Source of the DNA: Pseudoalteromonas rubra
GTDB taxonomy: Bacteria > Pseudomonadota > Gammaproteobacteria > Enterobacterales > Alteromonadaceae
NCBI RefSeq assembly: GCF_005887115.1
Contig: NZ_PNCJ01000011.1
Location: 1-64,000 of the forward strand
Direction of reading: 5' to 3'
DNA length: 64,000 bases
In this document: piece by piece, positions 35,027-44,111 of the stretch
Layout of the letters: each line of letters opens with the position of its first letter
How positions within the stretch are numbered: position 1 is the first letter of the stretch
Translations under genes and position numbers: made by a program
Notes under the pieces: model-generated
What the model was told of the DNA's origin: nothing
Database searches by the model: none
What the model saw: the letters and a program-made list of their open reading frames with translations, nothing else

Positions 35027-35262
35027 TTTGGGCGCCAGGATGGCGGATCTCAACATCTTCTGAGTTATCCCGACATATTCTTGGCCATCCCAACACTCTT
35101 TTAGTCATCCCGTGCAGCGACACGGGATCTACTCACCAACAACGTCTTAGTTCAACTTGGCTTATATGCTGCGCTTGGTGGTTCCCGGCTCAGGGGCCAG
35201 GATGACGATTCTCAACACCACCTCAGTTATCCGATGCAACGATAGGGGATTGACGGATCCCA
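35027..35262. repeat. REP-like GGGATGAC repeat cluster, copies 2-3
   Basis: The gap 35012-35328 carries several short related pieces: GGCGCCAGGATGGCGGATCTCA, ATCCCGTGCAGCGACACGGGATCT (an ATCCCGTG...CACGGGAT palindrome), and TTGGTGGTTCCCGGCTCAGG followed by GATGACG. The last part matches 30494-30612. Such elements can stall RNA decay or attract gyrase or IS elements. No gene is visible in this gap. Confidence 0.6.
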
Positions 35263-35328
35263 ACCCCCAGACTTTCCTGACTGTTAGTTATGTTATAGTG
35301 GACTAACCAGTTAGTAAGGAGGAAGGTT

Positions 35329-35577
35329 ATGGGATTCAAAGTAAATCATTACGCGGCGAAAACAATCAGCCGCTCAAATACGATGGATTGGGAAACGGTT
35401 GCCATTGAACTCATCATAGGCGCAATCTGCTGCGTTATTGCTATGGCAGGCTACAAAGCCAATATGCTGCTGGTATTTGTGCCAGCTTTGCTGATCACCC
35501 TGCTTTGCATTGCCGGTGCCTGCTACAATGTGTATTACTGGATAGTGGAGCGTCGGGAAAAGCGTACAAAACAGTGA
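35329..35577 (+). CDS. Small membrane protein of two helices
   Basis: A strong AAGGAGGAAGG site precedes ATG 35329. The 82-residue product has a polar start of about 20 residues, two hydrophobic helices (IELIIGAICCVIAMAGY and MLLVFVPALLITLLCIAGAC) and a basic tail (VERREKRTKQ). The role is unknown. It lies 55 bases before the lipocalin gene on the same strand, so it may be co-transcribed with it. Confidence 0.6.
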   Translation: MGFKVNHYAAKTISRSNTMDWETVAIELIIGAICCVIAMAGYKANMLLVFVPALLITLLCIAGACYNVYYWIVERREKRTKQ

Positions 35578-35632
35578 ACCTGCGCTGTTTCCTGAGCGTA
35601 CTACTAACACTCGGTTATACAAGGAATACACA

Positions 35633-36145
35633 TTGAAAACACTGTTAATCATCATGATGGCGCTTATCCTCAGCAGTTGTCTGGGTATGCCACAGGGCGT
35701 GCAGCCCGTTAATAATTTTGAGCTGAACCGTTACCTTGGTAAGTGGTATGAAATTGCCAGGTTGGATCATTCCTTCGAACGTGGACTTACTCGCGTGACG
35801 GCGCAATACAGTATGCGCGAAGATGGTGGCGTAAAAGTGATTAATCGTGGTTTTAACGTCGAAGAAAATACGTGGCGCGAAGCTGAGGGCAAAGCGTTTT
35901 TTGTCAACCAGAACGACGAGGCGTATCTGAAAGTCTCATTTTTTGGTCCGTTTTATGGTGCCTATGTGGTGTTTGAGCTGGACCATCAAAACTACCAGTA
36001 TGCATTTGTGTCTGGTCCAGATACCGACTATTTGTGGCTGCTCTCAAGAACTCCGGAAGTAGACCAGGCCATTATCGACAAGTTCGTTCGCATGGCCGCA
36101 GAGCGTGGTTTTGATACCAACTCACTGATTTTTGTCGAGCAGTAG
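35633..36145 (+). CDS. blc: Outer-membrane lipocalin (Blc-type lipoprotein)
   Basis: TTG at 35633 has an AAGGAA site eight bases upstream and gives a lipoprotein signal (LLIIMMALILSSC). The mature part is a bacterial lipocalin: the first conserved motif FELNRYLGKWYEIARLDHSF with the invariant GxW, then VINRGFNVEENTWREAEGKA, LKVSFFGPFYGAYVVFELD and YLWLLSRTPEV. Blc-type lipocalins bind lysophospholipids or fatty acids in the outer membrane. The length of about 170 residues is typical. It is convergent with the sensor kinase gene 9 bases on. Confidence 0.93.
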   Translation: MKTLLIIMMALILSSCLGMPQGVQPVNNFELNRYLGKWYEIARLDHSFERGLTRVTAQYSMREDGGVKVINRGFNVEENTWREAEGKAFFVNQNDEAYLKVSFFGPFYGAYVVFELDHQNYQYAFVSGPDTDYLWLLSRTPEVDQAIIDKFVRMAAERGFDTNSLIFVEQ

Positions 36146-36153
36146 AATCTTGC

Positions 36154-37443
36154 TCAGCCCAGGGCGAGTGGCAGCTGAATACGGGCTCTGGCACCGGATT
36201 TGTCAGTGCGATTAACCAGTGTCAGGCGACCATTGTGTTGCTCAATGATGTTTTTACACAGCACCAGCCCAATGCCTTTACCATTCGCTTTTGTGGTATA
36301 AAAAGGCACAAATAGGTTGTCGGGGTTATTAATGCCCTGACCCTCATCCAGAATATCAATAAAGGCGTACTGTGCTGTTTTGCTGGCATTAATCTTGATT
36401 TCAGCTGCTTGTGTACTCGCCTCCAGTGCATTGGTAATCAAATTGACCAGCACCTGTTCCATCAGGCTGACGTCTACCTGCAGCGTATAGTGCTGTTCTA
36501 TTGAACAGCAAACCTGTGATTCATATAAAGTCTGCATTGGGGTCAGCAGGGCGTTTATGGTAATTTCTTTTGGGTGCAGCTGGTGCTGTTTTGCAACACT
36601 GGCATAGCGATTAACGAACGACATCAGCCCATCGCTGCGCTGTACAATCACTGCCAGGGCCTGCTCGAAATCGGCCTGAGTGTCCTTACCAGGCTTAAGG
36701 GTTTGTAATGTCTGTGCCAACGACTTGATGGGGGAGAGCGAGTTGTGGATCTCATGGCTCAGAATACGGATCATCTTTTGCCAGGCGTCACGCTGTGCCT
36801 GACTCACCACCGATTGTACGTCGGTCAGGATCAATAAATGCGCATGACTGTCATTGATGGGGATCTGGCTTTGACGGATCTGCCACTGCTGAGCAAGTGA
36901 TGGGTGGCTGAATTGCCACTGACCATTAGACTGCGCCAGACTAAAATGATGTGCTCTGGTTAGTCGTTGCGTCTGCCAGGGTTTGCCAGTCCAGTTAGAA
37001 AAGGCTTCGTTGGCATGCACCAGTGCGTTGCTTTCGTCAAACACCACAATGGGACTAGGCAGCTGTTCAATTAGCCTAAACAATAAGATGGCCTGATGAT
37101 CCCGTGCCGATTTATATGCCTGCAAGTGCTCACACAGCTGGCTGGTTTCTGTTTGCAGCTGAGCCAGAATACCGCTTCGATCGTGCGTGTAAAACCGTTG
37201 CCCATAATCTTCAAGACGAATGGCTTCGACCGTGTTCGTCAGATGGTAAAAGGGCTGAACAACACGGGTTTTAAAGTTGTGTAGCAGCAGCGCTGCCGGA
37301 CAAAGTACCACAACACAATTAGTAAATACGCCCAACCAACCACTGCCAAGGCTGAGCAGCAGTGCGGTGCTGAGCAAGGCAAACAGCAACCAGACTATCA
37401 GGCAAAATACAGAGACAAGGTGTTCGTAATTTAATTTAATCAC
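36154..37443 (-). CDS. Sensor histidine kinase paired with an NtrC-like regulator
   Basis: The 429-residue kinase has two N-terminal membrane helices (about residues 10-52) with hardly any periplasmic loop, a HAMP-like segment, a PAS-like domain (LPSPIVVFDESNALVHANEA) and a kinase core: MIRILSHEIHNSLSPIKSLA has the phosphorylated His; MEQVLVNLITNALEAS, DILDEGQGINNPDN, FVPFYTTKANGKGIGLVL complete the ATP domain. The lack of a large sensor loop suggests it senses the membrane or internal signals. It starts 2 bases after the regulator gene and ends the efflux operon. Confidence 0.9.
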   Translation of the reverse strand: MIKLNYEHLVSVFCLIVWLLFALLSTALLLSLGSGWLGVFTNCVVVLCPAALLLHNFKTRVVQPFYHLTNTVEAIRLEDYGQRFYTHDRSGILAQLQTETSQLCEHLQAYKSARDHQAILLFRLIEQLPSPIVVFDESNALVHANEAFSNWTGKPWQTQRLTRAHHFSLAQSNGQWQFSHPSLAQQWQIRQSQIPINDSHAHLLILTDVQSVVSQAQRDAWQKMIRILSHEIHNSLSPIKSLAQTLQTLKPGKDTQADFEQALAVIVQRSDGLMSFVNRYASVAKQHQLHPKEITINALLTPMQTLYESQVCCSIEQHYTLQVDVSLMEQVLVNLITNALEASTQAAEIKINASKTAQYAFIDILDEGQGINNPDNLFVPFYTTKANGKGIGLVLCKNIIEQHNGRLTLVNRTDKSGARARIQLPLALG

Positions 37444-37445
37444 GG

Positions 37446-38846
37446 TTAAGACTGCCGGGTTTTGATGCTAAATTTGTCCATGCGGCGGTACAGCGCACTT
37501 TTGCTGATCCCCAGTAATGCCGACGCCTCTTCGACGTTGTCCTGACACTGAGCGAGTGCCATTTTGATCAGTTTCTGCTCGGCCTGCTCCAGCGTGACCA
37601 GTTCCTTTACCGGGCTGTTCAGCTCGCTGCTGGCTGGTTTGATGTTCAGCTGACTGGCAGTGATCTCGGCTTCGTCACACATCAGTACCGCCCGCTCCGT
37701 AATGTGGCTTAATTCTCGCACATTGCCCGGCCAGTGATAGGCCTGCAGTACTTTACGGGCACACTCTGATAAAGGCGGTTCGGGCAGTTCATAGCGCTGC
37801 GCGTGAATCGATATAAAGTGCTCGGCGAGCGGAATAACTTCGTCACTGCGTTGTCTCAGAGGTGGCAGTGTCAGCTCGATGGTATTGAGCCTGAAATACA
37901 GATCCTGACGAAATGCCCCTTGCGCTTGCAGAGTATCGAGATCTGCATTCGTTGCGCTGATAAGTCGGCAATCTGCGTGACAGGTTGTGTCGGAGCCGAC
38001 CGGTTCGTATTCGCCATTTTCCAGCACCCGTAACAATTTAGCCTGCTGAGATTCGCTTAGCGTCGCGATTTCATCTAAAAATAAGGTGCCGCGGCTTGCC
38101 TGACTGAAGCGGCCTTCCCGGTCCTGCCTGGCATCGGTGAATGCGCCTTTGACATGACCAAACAGCTCGCTTTCAAACAAAGTATCCGGGATTGCCGCCA
38201 TGTTAACGCTGACGAGTTTACCTGTTTGCAGGCTTTGCTGGTGGAGGTATTGTGCAACCTGGGATTTGCCCGTGCCGTTTTCGCCTCGCAACAGGATATT
38301 GGCGCCGGTCGGGGCGACCCGGTCCAGCTGTTTTTTAAGTGCCTGCATTTGCGGGCTGATCCATAGCAGAGGGTTGTCGGCGGGCGCTTTTTGCATGACC
38401 GTAGTGACAGCTTGTCTGGCATGGGCTATGTGTCGTAACCCCAGATGCTTTTTGATCATCATCAGCACTGCGTGGTTGTCCCACGGCTTGGCAAAAAAAT
38501 CTACTGCACCTCGTTGCATGGCTTCGACGGCCAGATTAACACTGGACCAGGCGGTCATGGCAATAAACGCCGGGCTGGAAGGTATCTGCGCAGCATGTTT
38601 TGAGAGGAAGTTGAGACCTTCCTGACCCGAGGTGGTATCCAGCTCATAATTCATATCGAGCAGCACCAGATCGATTGAGTGCTGTGCCAGAGCCTGTGCC
38701 GCAGCACTCAGGGTGTCACATTGAATGGTGGTAAAACCGCTGTTTTTCAGCAGTATATGAAGACTCAGGCGAATATCAGCCTTGTCATCAACGATAAGTA
38801 AGGTGCCTTGCATGGTTAACAGGCAGGCGCCGTTCGGCGCCTGCAT
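37446..38846 (-). CDS. NtrC-family sigma-54-dependent response regulator
   Basis: The protein has a receiver domain (TLLIVDDKADIRLSLHILL, phosphorylated Asp in DLVLLDMNYELD), a sigma-54 AAA+ domain and a Fis-type helix-turn-helix (NVEEASALLGISKSALYRRM). The AAA+ part has Walker A (GENGTGKSQVA), Walker B (GTLFLDEIATLSE) and, in place of the usual GAFTGA loop, GAFTDA (GHVKGAFTDARQ). That variant is common in a subgroup linked to efflux operons. The frame starts at ATG 38846; ATG 38813 (MQGTLLIVDD) is an alternative. A CAGGCGCC/GGCGCCTG hairpin (38824-38843) overlaps this start region. Confidence 0.9.
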   Translation of the reverse strand: MQAPNGACLLTMQGTLLIVDDKADIRLSLHILLKNSGFTTIQCDTLSAAAQALAQHSIDLVLLDMNYELDTTSGQEGLNFLSKHAAQIPSSPAFIAMTAWSSVNLAVEAMQRGAVDFFAKPWDNHAVLMMIKKHLGLRHIAHARQAVTTVMQKAPADNPLLWISPQMQALKKQLDRVAPTGANILLRGENGTGKSQVAQYLHQQSLQTGKLVSVNMAAIPDTLFESELFGHVKGAFTDARQDREGRFSQASRGTLFLDEIATLSESQQAKLLRVLENGEYEPVGSDTTCHADCRLISATNADLDTLQAQGAFRQDLYFRLNTIELTLPPLRQRSDEVIPLAEHFISIHAQRYELPEPPLSECARKVLQAYHWPGNVRELSHITERAVLMCDEAEITASQLNIKPASSELNSPVKELVTLEQAEQKLIKMALAQCQDNVEEASALLGISKSALYRRMDKFSIKTRQS

Positions 38847-38873
38847 TTCCTCATTTACTTTTTATTAGAATGG

Positions 38874-41261
38874 TTATTCATTTCTCAGTGCCTTGATAGG
38901 GTCCTGGCGGATCACCTTTTGCACCGGCAGATAGCTTGCAATTAGCGCAACCAATAGCATAACCGGAATACTACTCACCACAGCCAGTAAATTGACTTCG
39001 ACAGGCCCATCGCCAATACGCGACCACAGCAGATAGCCAAGACCGGCAAACAACAGGCTCATAGCCAGGCCGGTGAATATGGGCACGAAACTTTGTTTTA
39101 CAATCATAGCAATCAGCTTATGTGTATGCGCACCCAAAGACAGGTGAATGCCCAGCTCGTAGCGACGCATCTGGACACCGTAAGTGAGTACACCATAAAT
39201 GCCTGCACCAGCCAGACTGAGTGTCAGGACGAGCAACGCGACCGTAAGCATGGCCTGCAGCCAGGTTTGTCTGAGTCGCTGACTGAGCATATCATCCACT
39301 TTCCTGAAATCCGAGAAGTTTAAGGTCGGATGGATGTCCTTTAAGACGTTGCCCAGTTGCGAGTGCGACAGCGCTCCACTGGCTTTAATAATAAACGCAT
39401 TGCTGCCTTCGGTCAGAGGTACATAGTAGCGTTCCAGCTCGTACCCTAAAGGGCCTGTAGGCACATACACGTCACCAACAATACCAACCACCTGTCTGGG
39501 CGTTTCCTGGTCGATATACAGCGTCTGACCCAGAGGGTTGGTGTCGCCATACAGACGCCTGGCCAGAGAGTCGGAGAGTACAATCTCATTATTGTCTTCA
39601 CCGGATGCTGCGATAGGCGTGAAGCTACGGCCTTGCGTGATTGGCAATGACAGGGCGGTGAAGGCATCCTGATCGAAAAATGCCAGACTCATGATCCCGA
39701 TCAGCGCAACCTTTTCGTCGTATAGATAGTTTTTCCAGCCCATGGCCAGTGGTGAGGTGGCGCTGGCCGCAACCGTTTGAATATTGGACTGTGCACTGAG
39801 GGTGTTTTTAACCTGTCTGGATAATTCAAATGGCTCAATTTCGGTAGCGCTGCCGTCGACACGGGCGTAATAAAGGTGCTCGGTGTTAAACCCGGTTGGA
39901 TGTGTCATTTCCTGATAAGCAGGCAATAGCTTATTGGCAGCCAAAAATAACAACAGACTGGCGAACATCACCTGTAGTGCGACCAGAATATGGCGAGTGC
40001 GGGCTGAGATCTGTGCACCGGTGCCTTTACCGCTGGCGTGCAGGGCGTTGGTCAGGGCCTGGTAGTTAACCTGGCGACTGGTGATGGCCGCTATTACCAG
40101 GGCTAGGATCAGTGCCAGCAAGACTGCAATAATCACGGTTGGCGCATCAAGCGTTAAGGATTGCATGCGAGTAAACAGGTAACTCAGGTCGTCGGCCAGT
40201 AGTACGTTGAGCCACTCTGCGGCTAGCAACCCCAAAACCGTTGCGACGCCAATCAACAAGATACTTTCACAAAACATACTGATAAAAATATGTCGTGGCT
40301 TGGCACCCAGCGCTACCTGAATGGCCATCGTTCTTTGTTTCTGGGCACCACGAGACAAAAACAGGTTAGTCACATTGGTCAGGGCGATCAACACTAGCAC
40401 CGCGGCTGAAAATAACAAGCTTAGAGCCAAAGTGTCTCTTTCTGCGATGATCCTGCTGCGTAGCGGTGTAAAGCGGGCACCAATGGCAGTGTCGGGTGCC
40501 ACATTGTCACGAGACTGATATAAGGCATCGATTTGTTCGCCAAGCGAATGGTTCGCCTGTTCAGGGTTTACGCCCGGCTTAAAACGAGCAATTCCATTAA
40601 ACTGACTGCTGATGCTGTTCCAGTGACTGGTGGTACTTAGCGGCTCAGGAAAACTGCTAAATCCGCTGATGGGAAAGCTTCCGAAAATTTCAGGTACTTC
40701 AAAGTCAGCGGCAGTCACCCCGACGATTTCGTAGGCAACCCGGTTGAGTTGGGTGAAGGACCCGATAACCTCAGGATCGGCGTTAAAGTTGTTCTGCCAG
40801 GCCTGGTAGCTCAGTACGAGTACCTTTTGCTCATCGCTTACGCTCTCGTTACTGTTCAGCGTGCGACCCAAATGCATAGGGACGCCCAGCAAAGAGAAGA
40901 ACTCCGGAGAGACACGGAGAATATCAACTGTGGGGCGTTGGTCTACATCCATCAAACGCGGTGATGTCAGGTGTAGCATCGCCATTTCGTCAATAAACTG
41001 CTGATCCTGATGGATCAGAAACTGGGTGGGTAACATCTGAAAGCCATACTGGGTTTCGCCATTAATGGTTTCACTTTGGTCGGTGACCCATAAAGTGTCA
41101 GCGTTGGGGTAGGGCAGAGGTTTGGTTAGTAATCTGTGATTGATATTGATCACCACACACAGCGCTGCAAGCGTGAGCGCAAGTGTGAGGATCACTGTAA
41201 GACTGAAGCCGGGCAACTTTTTCAGGTTGGAGGCGGCCAGTTTAAGTTCTTCTTTGATCAT
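38874..41261 (-). CDS. MacB/FtsX-type ABC transporter permease
   Basis: The 795-residue permease has two tandem MacB-PCD/FtsX halves: an N-terminal helix (FSLTVILTLALTLAALCVVI), a large periplasmic domain, a cluster of three helices with LLFSAAVLVLIALTNVTNLF, then a second helix and periplasmic domain and a final block with GAGIYGVLTYGVQMRRYELG and IHLSLGAHTHKLIAMIV. It matches the putative ABC permeases of macrolide or antimicrobial peptide export. Its start overlaps the ATPase gene stop by 4 bases (ATGA), so the two are coupled. Confidence 0.88.
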   Translation of the reverse strand: MIKEELKLAASNLKKLPGFSLTVILTLALTLAALCVVININHRLLTKPLPYPNADTLWVTDQSETINGETQYGFQMLPTQFLIHQDQQFIDEMAMLHLTSPRLMDVDQRPTVDILRVSPEFFSLLGVPMHLGRTLNSNESVSDEQKVLVLSYQAWQNNFNADPEVIGSFTQLNRVAYEIVGVTAADFEVPEIFGSFPISGFSSFPEPLSTTSHWNSISSQFNGIARFKPGVNPEQANHSLGEQIDALYQSRDNVAPDTAIGARFTPLRSRIIAERDTLALSLLFSAAVLVLIALTNVTNLFLSRGAQKQRTMAIQVALGAKPRHIFISMFCESILLIGVATVLGLLAAEWLNVLLADDLSYLFTRMQSLTLDAPTVIIAVLLALILALVIAAITSRQVNYQALTNALHASGKGTGAQISARTRHILVALQVMFASLLLFLAANKLLPAYQEMTHPTGFNTEHLYYARVDGSATEIEPFELSRQVKNTLSAQSNIQTVAASATSPLAMGWKNYLYDEKVALIGIMSLAFFDQDAFTALSLPITQGRSFTPIAASGEDNNEIVLSDSLARRLYGDTNPLGQTLYIDQETPRQVVGIVGDVYVPTGPLGYELERYYVPLTEGSNAFIIKASGALSHSQLGNVLKDIHPTLNFSDFRKVDDMLSQRLRQTWLQAMLTVALLVLTLSLAGAGIYGVLTYGVQMRRYELGIHLSLGAHTHKLIAMIVKQSFVPIFTGLAMSLLFAGLGYLLWSRIGDGPVEVNLLAVVSSIPVMLLVALIASYLPVQKVIRQDPIKALRNE

Positions 41262-41965
41262 CCCGCCATCTCCAGATTCACCTCGTCGACCATCACCCCA
41301 TCAAGCAGAAACAGCTTACGACCAGCCATATCAGCATATCTGGGGTCGTGCGTTACCATACACATGGTGGTGCCTTGTGCATTTAAATCGTGCAGCATCT
41401 GCATAACGGCATCACCATTTTTGGAGTCCAGGTTTCCGGTGGGCTCATCAATAAGCAGAATGTCGGGCTTGTTAACCAGCGCACGGGCAATGGCAATGCG
41501 CTGCTGCTGACCACCGGAGAGTTGATTGGGTTGATGATCCACCCGGTGGGTCATTTGCACCAGTTCCAGGCATTGCATAACGCGTTCTTTAAGTTGTGAG
41601 CCGCTTACAGGGTGTTCACTGTACTTAACGGGCAGTGCCAGGTTGTCGAACACATTCAGCTCATCAATCAGATTAAATGACTGAAAGACAAAACCAATGT
41701 GCTTGTTTCTTAAAGTCGCACGCTGGTTGACACTGAGCTGGCTGACATCGTTGCCGGCAATCTGATAGCGGCCGCCAGTTGGCGTGTCCAGCAGACCCAA
41801 AATATTGAGCAGTGTCGATTTACCACATCCTGATGGGCCTGAGATAGAGACATACTCACCCTCGTTGATACGCAGGTTAACGCCCCGTAAGGCTTGTGTT
41901 TCTAAGCCACTGAGCAGGAAGTGTTTGGTGATATCTGTGAGTTCAATAACGCATTGGTTGTTCAT
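41258..41965 (-). CDS. ABC transporter ATPase (LolD/MacB type)
   Basis: The 235-residue protein carries all motifs of an export ATPase: Walker A SGPSGCGKSTLLNILGLL, Q-loop in GFVFQSFNLIDELNVFDN, signature QLSGGQQQRIAIARAL, Walker B ILLIDEPTGNLDS and the switch His in CMVTHDPRYADM. It energises the permease encoded just downstream. It lies 10 bases after the adaptor gene in the same operon. Confidence 0.95.
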   Translation of the reverse strand: MNNQCVIELTDITKHFLLSGLETQALRGVNLRINEGEYVSISGPSGCGKSTLLNILGLLDTPTGGRYQIAGNDVSQLSVNQRATLRNKHIGFVFQSFNLIDELNVFDNLALPVKYSEHPVSGSQLKERVMQCLELVQMTHRVDHQPNQLSGGQQQRIAIARALVNKPDILLIDEPTGNLDSKNGDAVMQMLHDLNAQGTTMCMVTHDPRYADMAGRKLFLLDGVMVDEVNLEMAG

Positions 41966-41975
41966 TGTTGTTTCC

Positions 41976-43223
41976 TTATTTACTCAGGTACACGACCGGC
42001 TCATCCTGGTAGGATGCCATATCCGACAGAATAAAGCGCTGCTCTGACTGTGCGCCGGATAGCAACTGAATATACTGTGCGGTCTGGGCGCCATAGTGTA
42101 CCTCAATGGCGTGTGCTTGTTGGGTATTGGGTTCGATACGGTACAAAGTGCCGGTGCTGAAAGCTCTGGCACCAACAGGTTTGTCGATATAAAGTGCATC
42201 CTCAAGGGTGCTGATTTGTATAGTACCTTCAATGTTTAGCTCGGGTCGGGCGCTGTCAGGCAGCATGGCAGGCAGGGCCACTTCGACTTCAATATTGCCG
42301 TTTTGCACCATAGGGTTGATCCGTGAAACAGTGCCGGCAATAAGATCAGCGCGGGTATTCACTTGTACCGACTGCTCAAGCTTTATTTGTTCAGCATAGG
42401 CCTGTGGGATTTGCAGCTGAGCATATAAATCTTTAGTGCTGCCAACCAGTGCCAGTTGCGCCCCCAGCGGCACACTTTGCCCCAGTTCCACATGGAGTTG
42501 TTGTACTACGCCGGTGATCCCCGCACGCACGGTAAGTTGGTCCACTCGGTGCTGAATTAGCTGATGTGCCTCTTCGGCGGCTTCTATATCGGAATTGGCC
42601 AGTTGCAAATTGGCCTGATGTAAGGTTTTGAGCTGAGCGATACGGCGCTGTTCAATATCAATGCGCCGCTTCAGCTGGCGATGCTCCAGTATGGTGCGCT
42701 GATAATCCAGCTTAGATACGGCACCATCTTCGACCAACCCTGCCTGGGCTGAGACCTCGAGTTCAGCACTTTCCAGCTCAGATTTTAAAATCTCCAGACT
42801 CGCCTGGTGCGACAGCATTTCCCGCTGCTGATTAATATCGGATTGCAAATACTGATCTTTGGCTTGTTGCAGTGCTCGTTTTGCATCTTTAAGCGATTGA
42901 GCAAGGTTGGCATCTTTGAGCTTCATAATCACGCTGCTGGGCGTGACCTCAGCACCTGGACGCAGCATAATTTCCTCAACAGTGGCCTCACTGGCGGCGC
43001 TGATCAGACGTGGCGTACGCGACTTGAGTTGACCAAACCCCGCCACTGAAATGGTCAAATTGCCTTGCCTGACTTTGCCAATCCAGGCACTCTCTGCAGG
43101 TAAAGACGCTCGTGCTGTAGGTTGCGTTATTAACCAGCCAACAAGCGTAATGGCTAAAGCAATACCACCCAACCATAACCAGTTTACTTTTATGTTGTTT
43201 TTCTGTTCGACCTGTATGTCCAT
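41976..43223 (-). CDS. HlyD/MacA-type periplasmic adaptor of the efflux pump
   Basis: The 415-residue protein has one N-terminal membrane helix (WLWLGGIALAITLVGWLIT), a first beta/lipoyl half (GNLTISVAGFGQLKSRTPRL), a long alpha-hairpin of coiled-coil type (about residues 105-215), and a returning lipoyl half (LTVRAGITGVVQQLHVELGQ) with beta-barrel domains. It links the inner-membrane pump to an outer-membrane channel, which is not encoded in this window. It is the first gene of the unit, with an AGAGGAA site and a sigma-54 promoter match 34-51 bases upstream. Confidence 0.9.
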   Translation of the reverse strand: MDIQVEQKNNIKVNWLWLGGIALAITLVGWLITQPTARASLPAESAWIGKVRQGNLTISVAGFGQLKSRTPRLISAASEATVEEIMLRPGAEVTPSSVIMKLKDANLAQSLKDAKRALQQAKDQYLQSDINQQREMLSHQASLEILKSELESAELEVSAQAGLVEDGAVSKLDYQRTILEHRQLKRRIDIEQRRIAQLKTLHQANLQLANSDIEAAEEAHQLIQHRVDQLTVRAGITGVVQQLHVELGQSVPLGAQLALVGSTKDLYAQLQIPQAYAEQIKLEQSVQVNTRADLIAGTVSRINPMVQNGNIEVEVALPAMLPDSARPELNIEGTIQISTLEDALYIDKPVGARAFSTGTLYRIEPNTQQAHAIEVHYGAQTAQYIQLLSGAQSEQRFILSDMASYQDEPVVYLSK

Positions 43224-43256
43224 ACCAATTCCTCTGTGGGCATTTGGATAGAGTCA

Positions 43257-43274
43257 TTACAAGTGATATGCCAA
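43257..43274 (-). promoter_or_regulatory. Sigma-54 promoter candidate of the efflux operon
   Basis: On the minus strand the sequence TTGGCATATCACTTGTAA fits the sigma-54 consensus TGGCAYR-N4-TTGCW: TGGCA at -24, correct spacing, and TTGT in place of TTGC at -12. Transcription would begin about 23 bases before the adaptor start at 43223, leaving room for its AGAGGAA site. The operon itself encodes a sigma-54 activator. Confidence 0.6.
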
Positions 43275-43388
43275 TTTTTAAGTTGTTGTATTATATTGGT
43301 TTGTGTGTTTTTTAGTATGGGTTCAGCGTAGTCATTTGTGGAATTGAAATTACGATTTTTGGAAATGGGAGAAGAAGTCTGGACCAGG

Positions 43389-43600
43389 AATTGCTTCAAC
43401 ACAACGCAAAATTGGTCTAATAACAGGAACGCTACGTTGTTCGGTCAGGGAATGAGTCACGTTCATCGGTTTAAGGCACAAATAGCCAAAAACAAAGTCA
43501 CTCATCAAAAGCAAATCCCCTTGGCACCAACTACACTAGTCGGATACTGTGTGCAGGCGACCAAGTTCAACAAACGAATATGCATGCTACTGCTGTATGA
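43389..43600 (+). repeat. Diverged intergenic repeat, family B, copy 1
   Basis: This is collinear with 49336-49560. Shared blocks include AACACAAC, TGGTCTAAT/GGGTCTAAT, ACGTTGTTC, GAGTCA, TCGGTTTAA/GCGGTTTAA, ACTCATCAAAAGC, GTGCAGG and TTCAACAA. It ends about 40 bases before a small secreted-protein gene at 43642. A frame at 43338-43712 runs through it but is not conserved in the other copies. Confidence 0.6.
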
Positions 43601-43641
43601 AGAAAAAAGCATGATCTTTCAGTTCAATAGTGGAGTTTTAG

Positions 43642-43998
43642 ATGAAAAAATATTTAAACGGCATTGTCTCATTTGTCCTTTTGACAATGACCATTTCTTC
43701 ACATGCAGGTAGTTCAGGGTGGACAGTTGCATCAGAGGTAATAAAGATTGTCAGTGTTGTTAATGGTGGTATAAATGTCCGCCTTTCCCCTGAGTTAAGT
43801 GGATGTACTTCTCAAAGCGGATATGGACCTAAATACGCATCAGTTTATCCTAATCACCCAGCGTTAAACGCCATGCAAGCTAACCTACTGGCTGCTTACA
43901 TGTCTGGTAAAAAGGTATCTCTGTATTTGACAGACGACACCTGTAAAGTGGGTGAAATGGTTATTGGCGGTACTCACAGCGGTCCTCCAGGCTCATAA
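43642..43998 (+). CDS. Small secreted protein, paralogue of the next gene
   Basis: A GGAG site precedes ATG 43642. A signal peptide (MKKYLNGIVSFVLLTMTISS) leads a mature domain of about 95 residues with the order: GINVRLSPELSGC, an AY/YPNHPALN segment, a helix (MQANLLAAYMSGKKVSLYL) and a C-terminal TCKVGEMVIGG. The two cysteines are probably bridged. The next gene has the same order of motifs with different residues. Family members of this kind are common in marine bacteria and Vibrio, without known function. The gene follows a family B repeat. Confidence 0.65.
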   Translation: MKKYLNGIVSFVLLTMTISSHAGSSGWTVASEVIKIVSVVNGGINVRLSPELSGCTSQSGYGPKYASVYPNHPALNAMQANLLAAYMSGKKVSLYLTDDTCKVGEMVIGGTHSGPPGS

Positions 43999-44111
43999 GT
44001 ATCAAAATATAGCAATATAGTTCAAAACGGATACAGCCTTGTCAGCTAATGCTTCGCGATTTAACTAATGAGGCTATTCCGTTTAGATGAGCCGTAACAC
44101 TGAGGTAGAAT

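Noticed and set aside
43338..43712. 124-codon frame through family B repeat copy 1
   Set aside because: It overlaps the well-supported secreted-protein gene at 43642 and is broken in the other copies.
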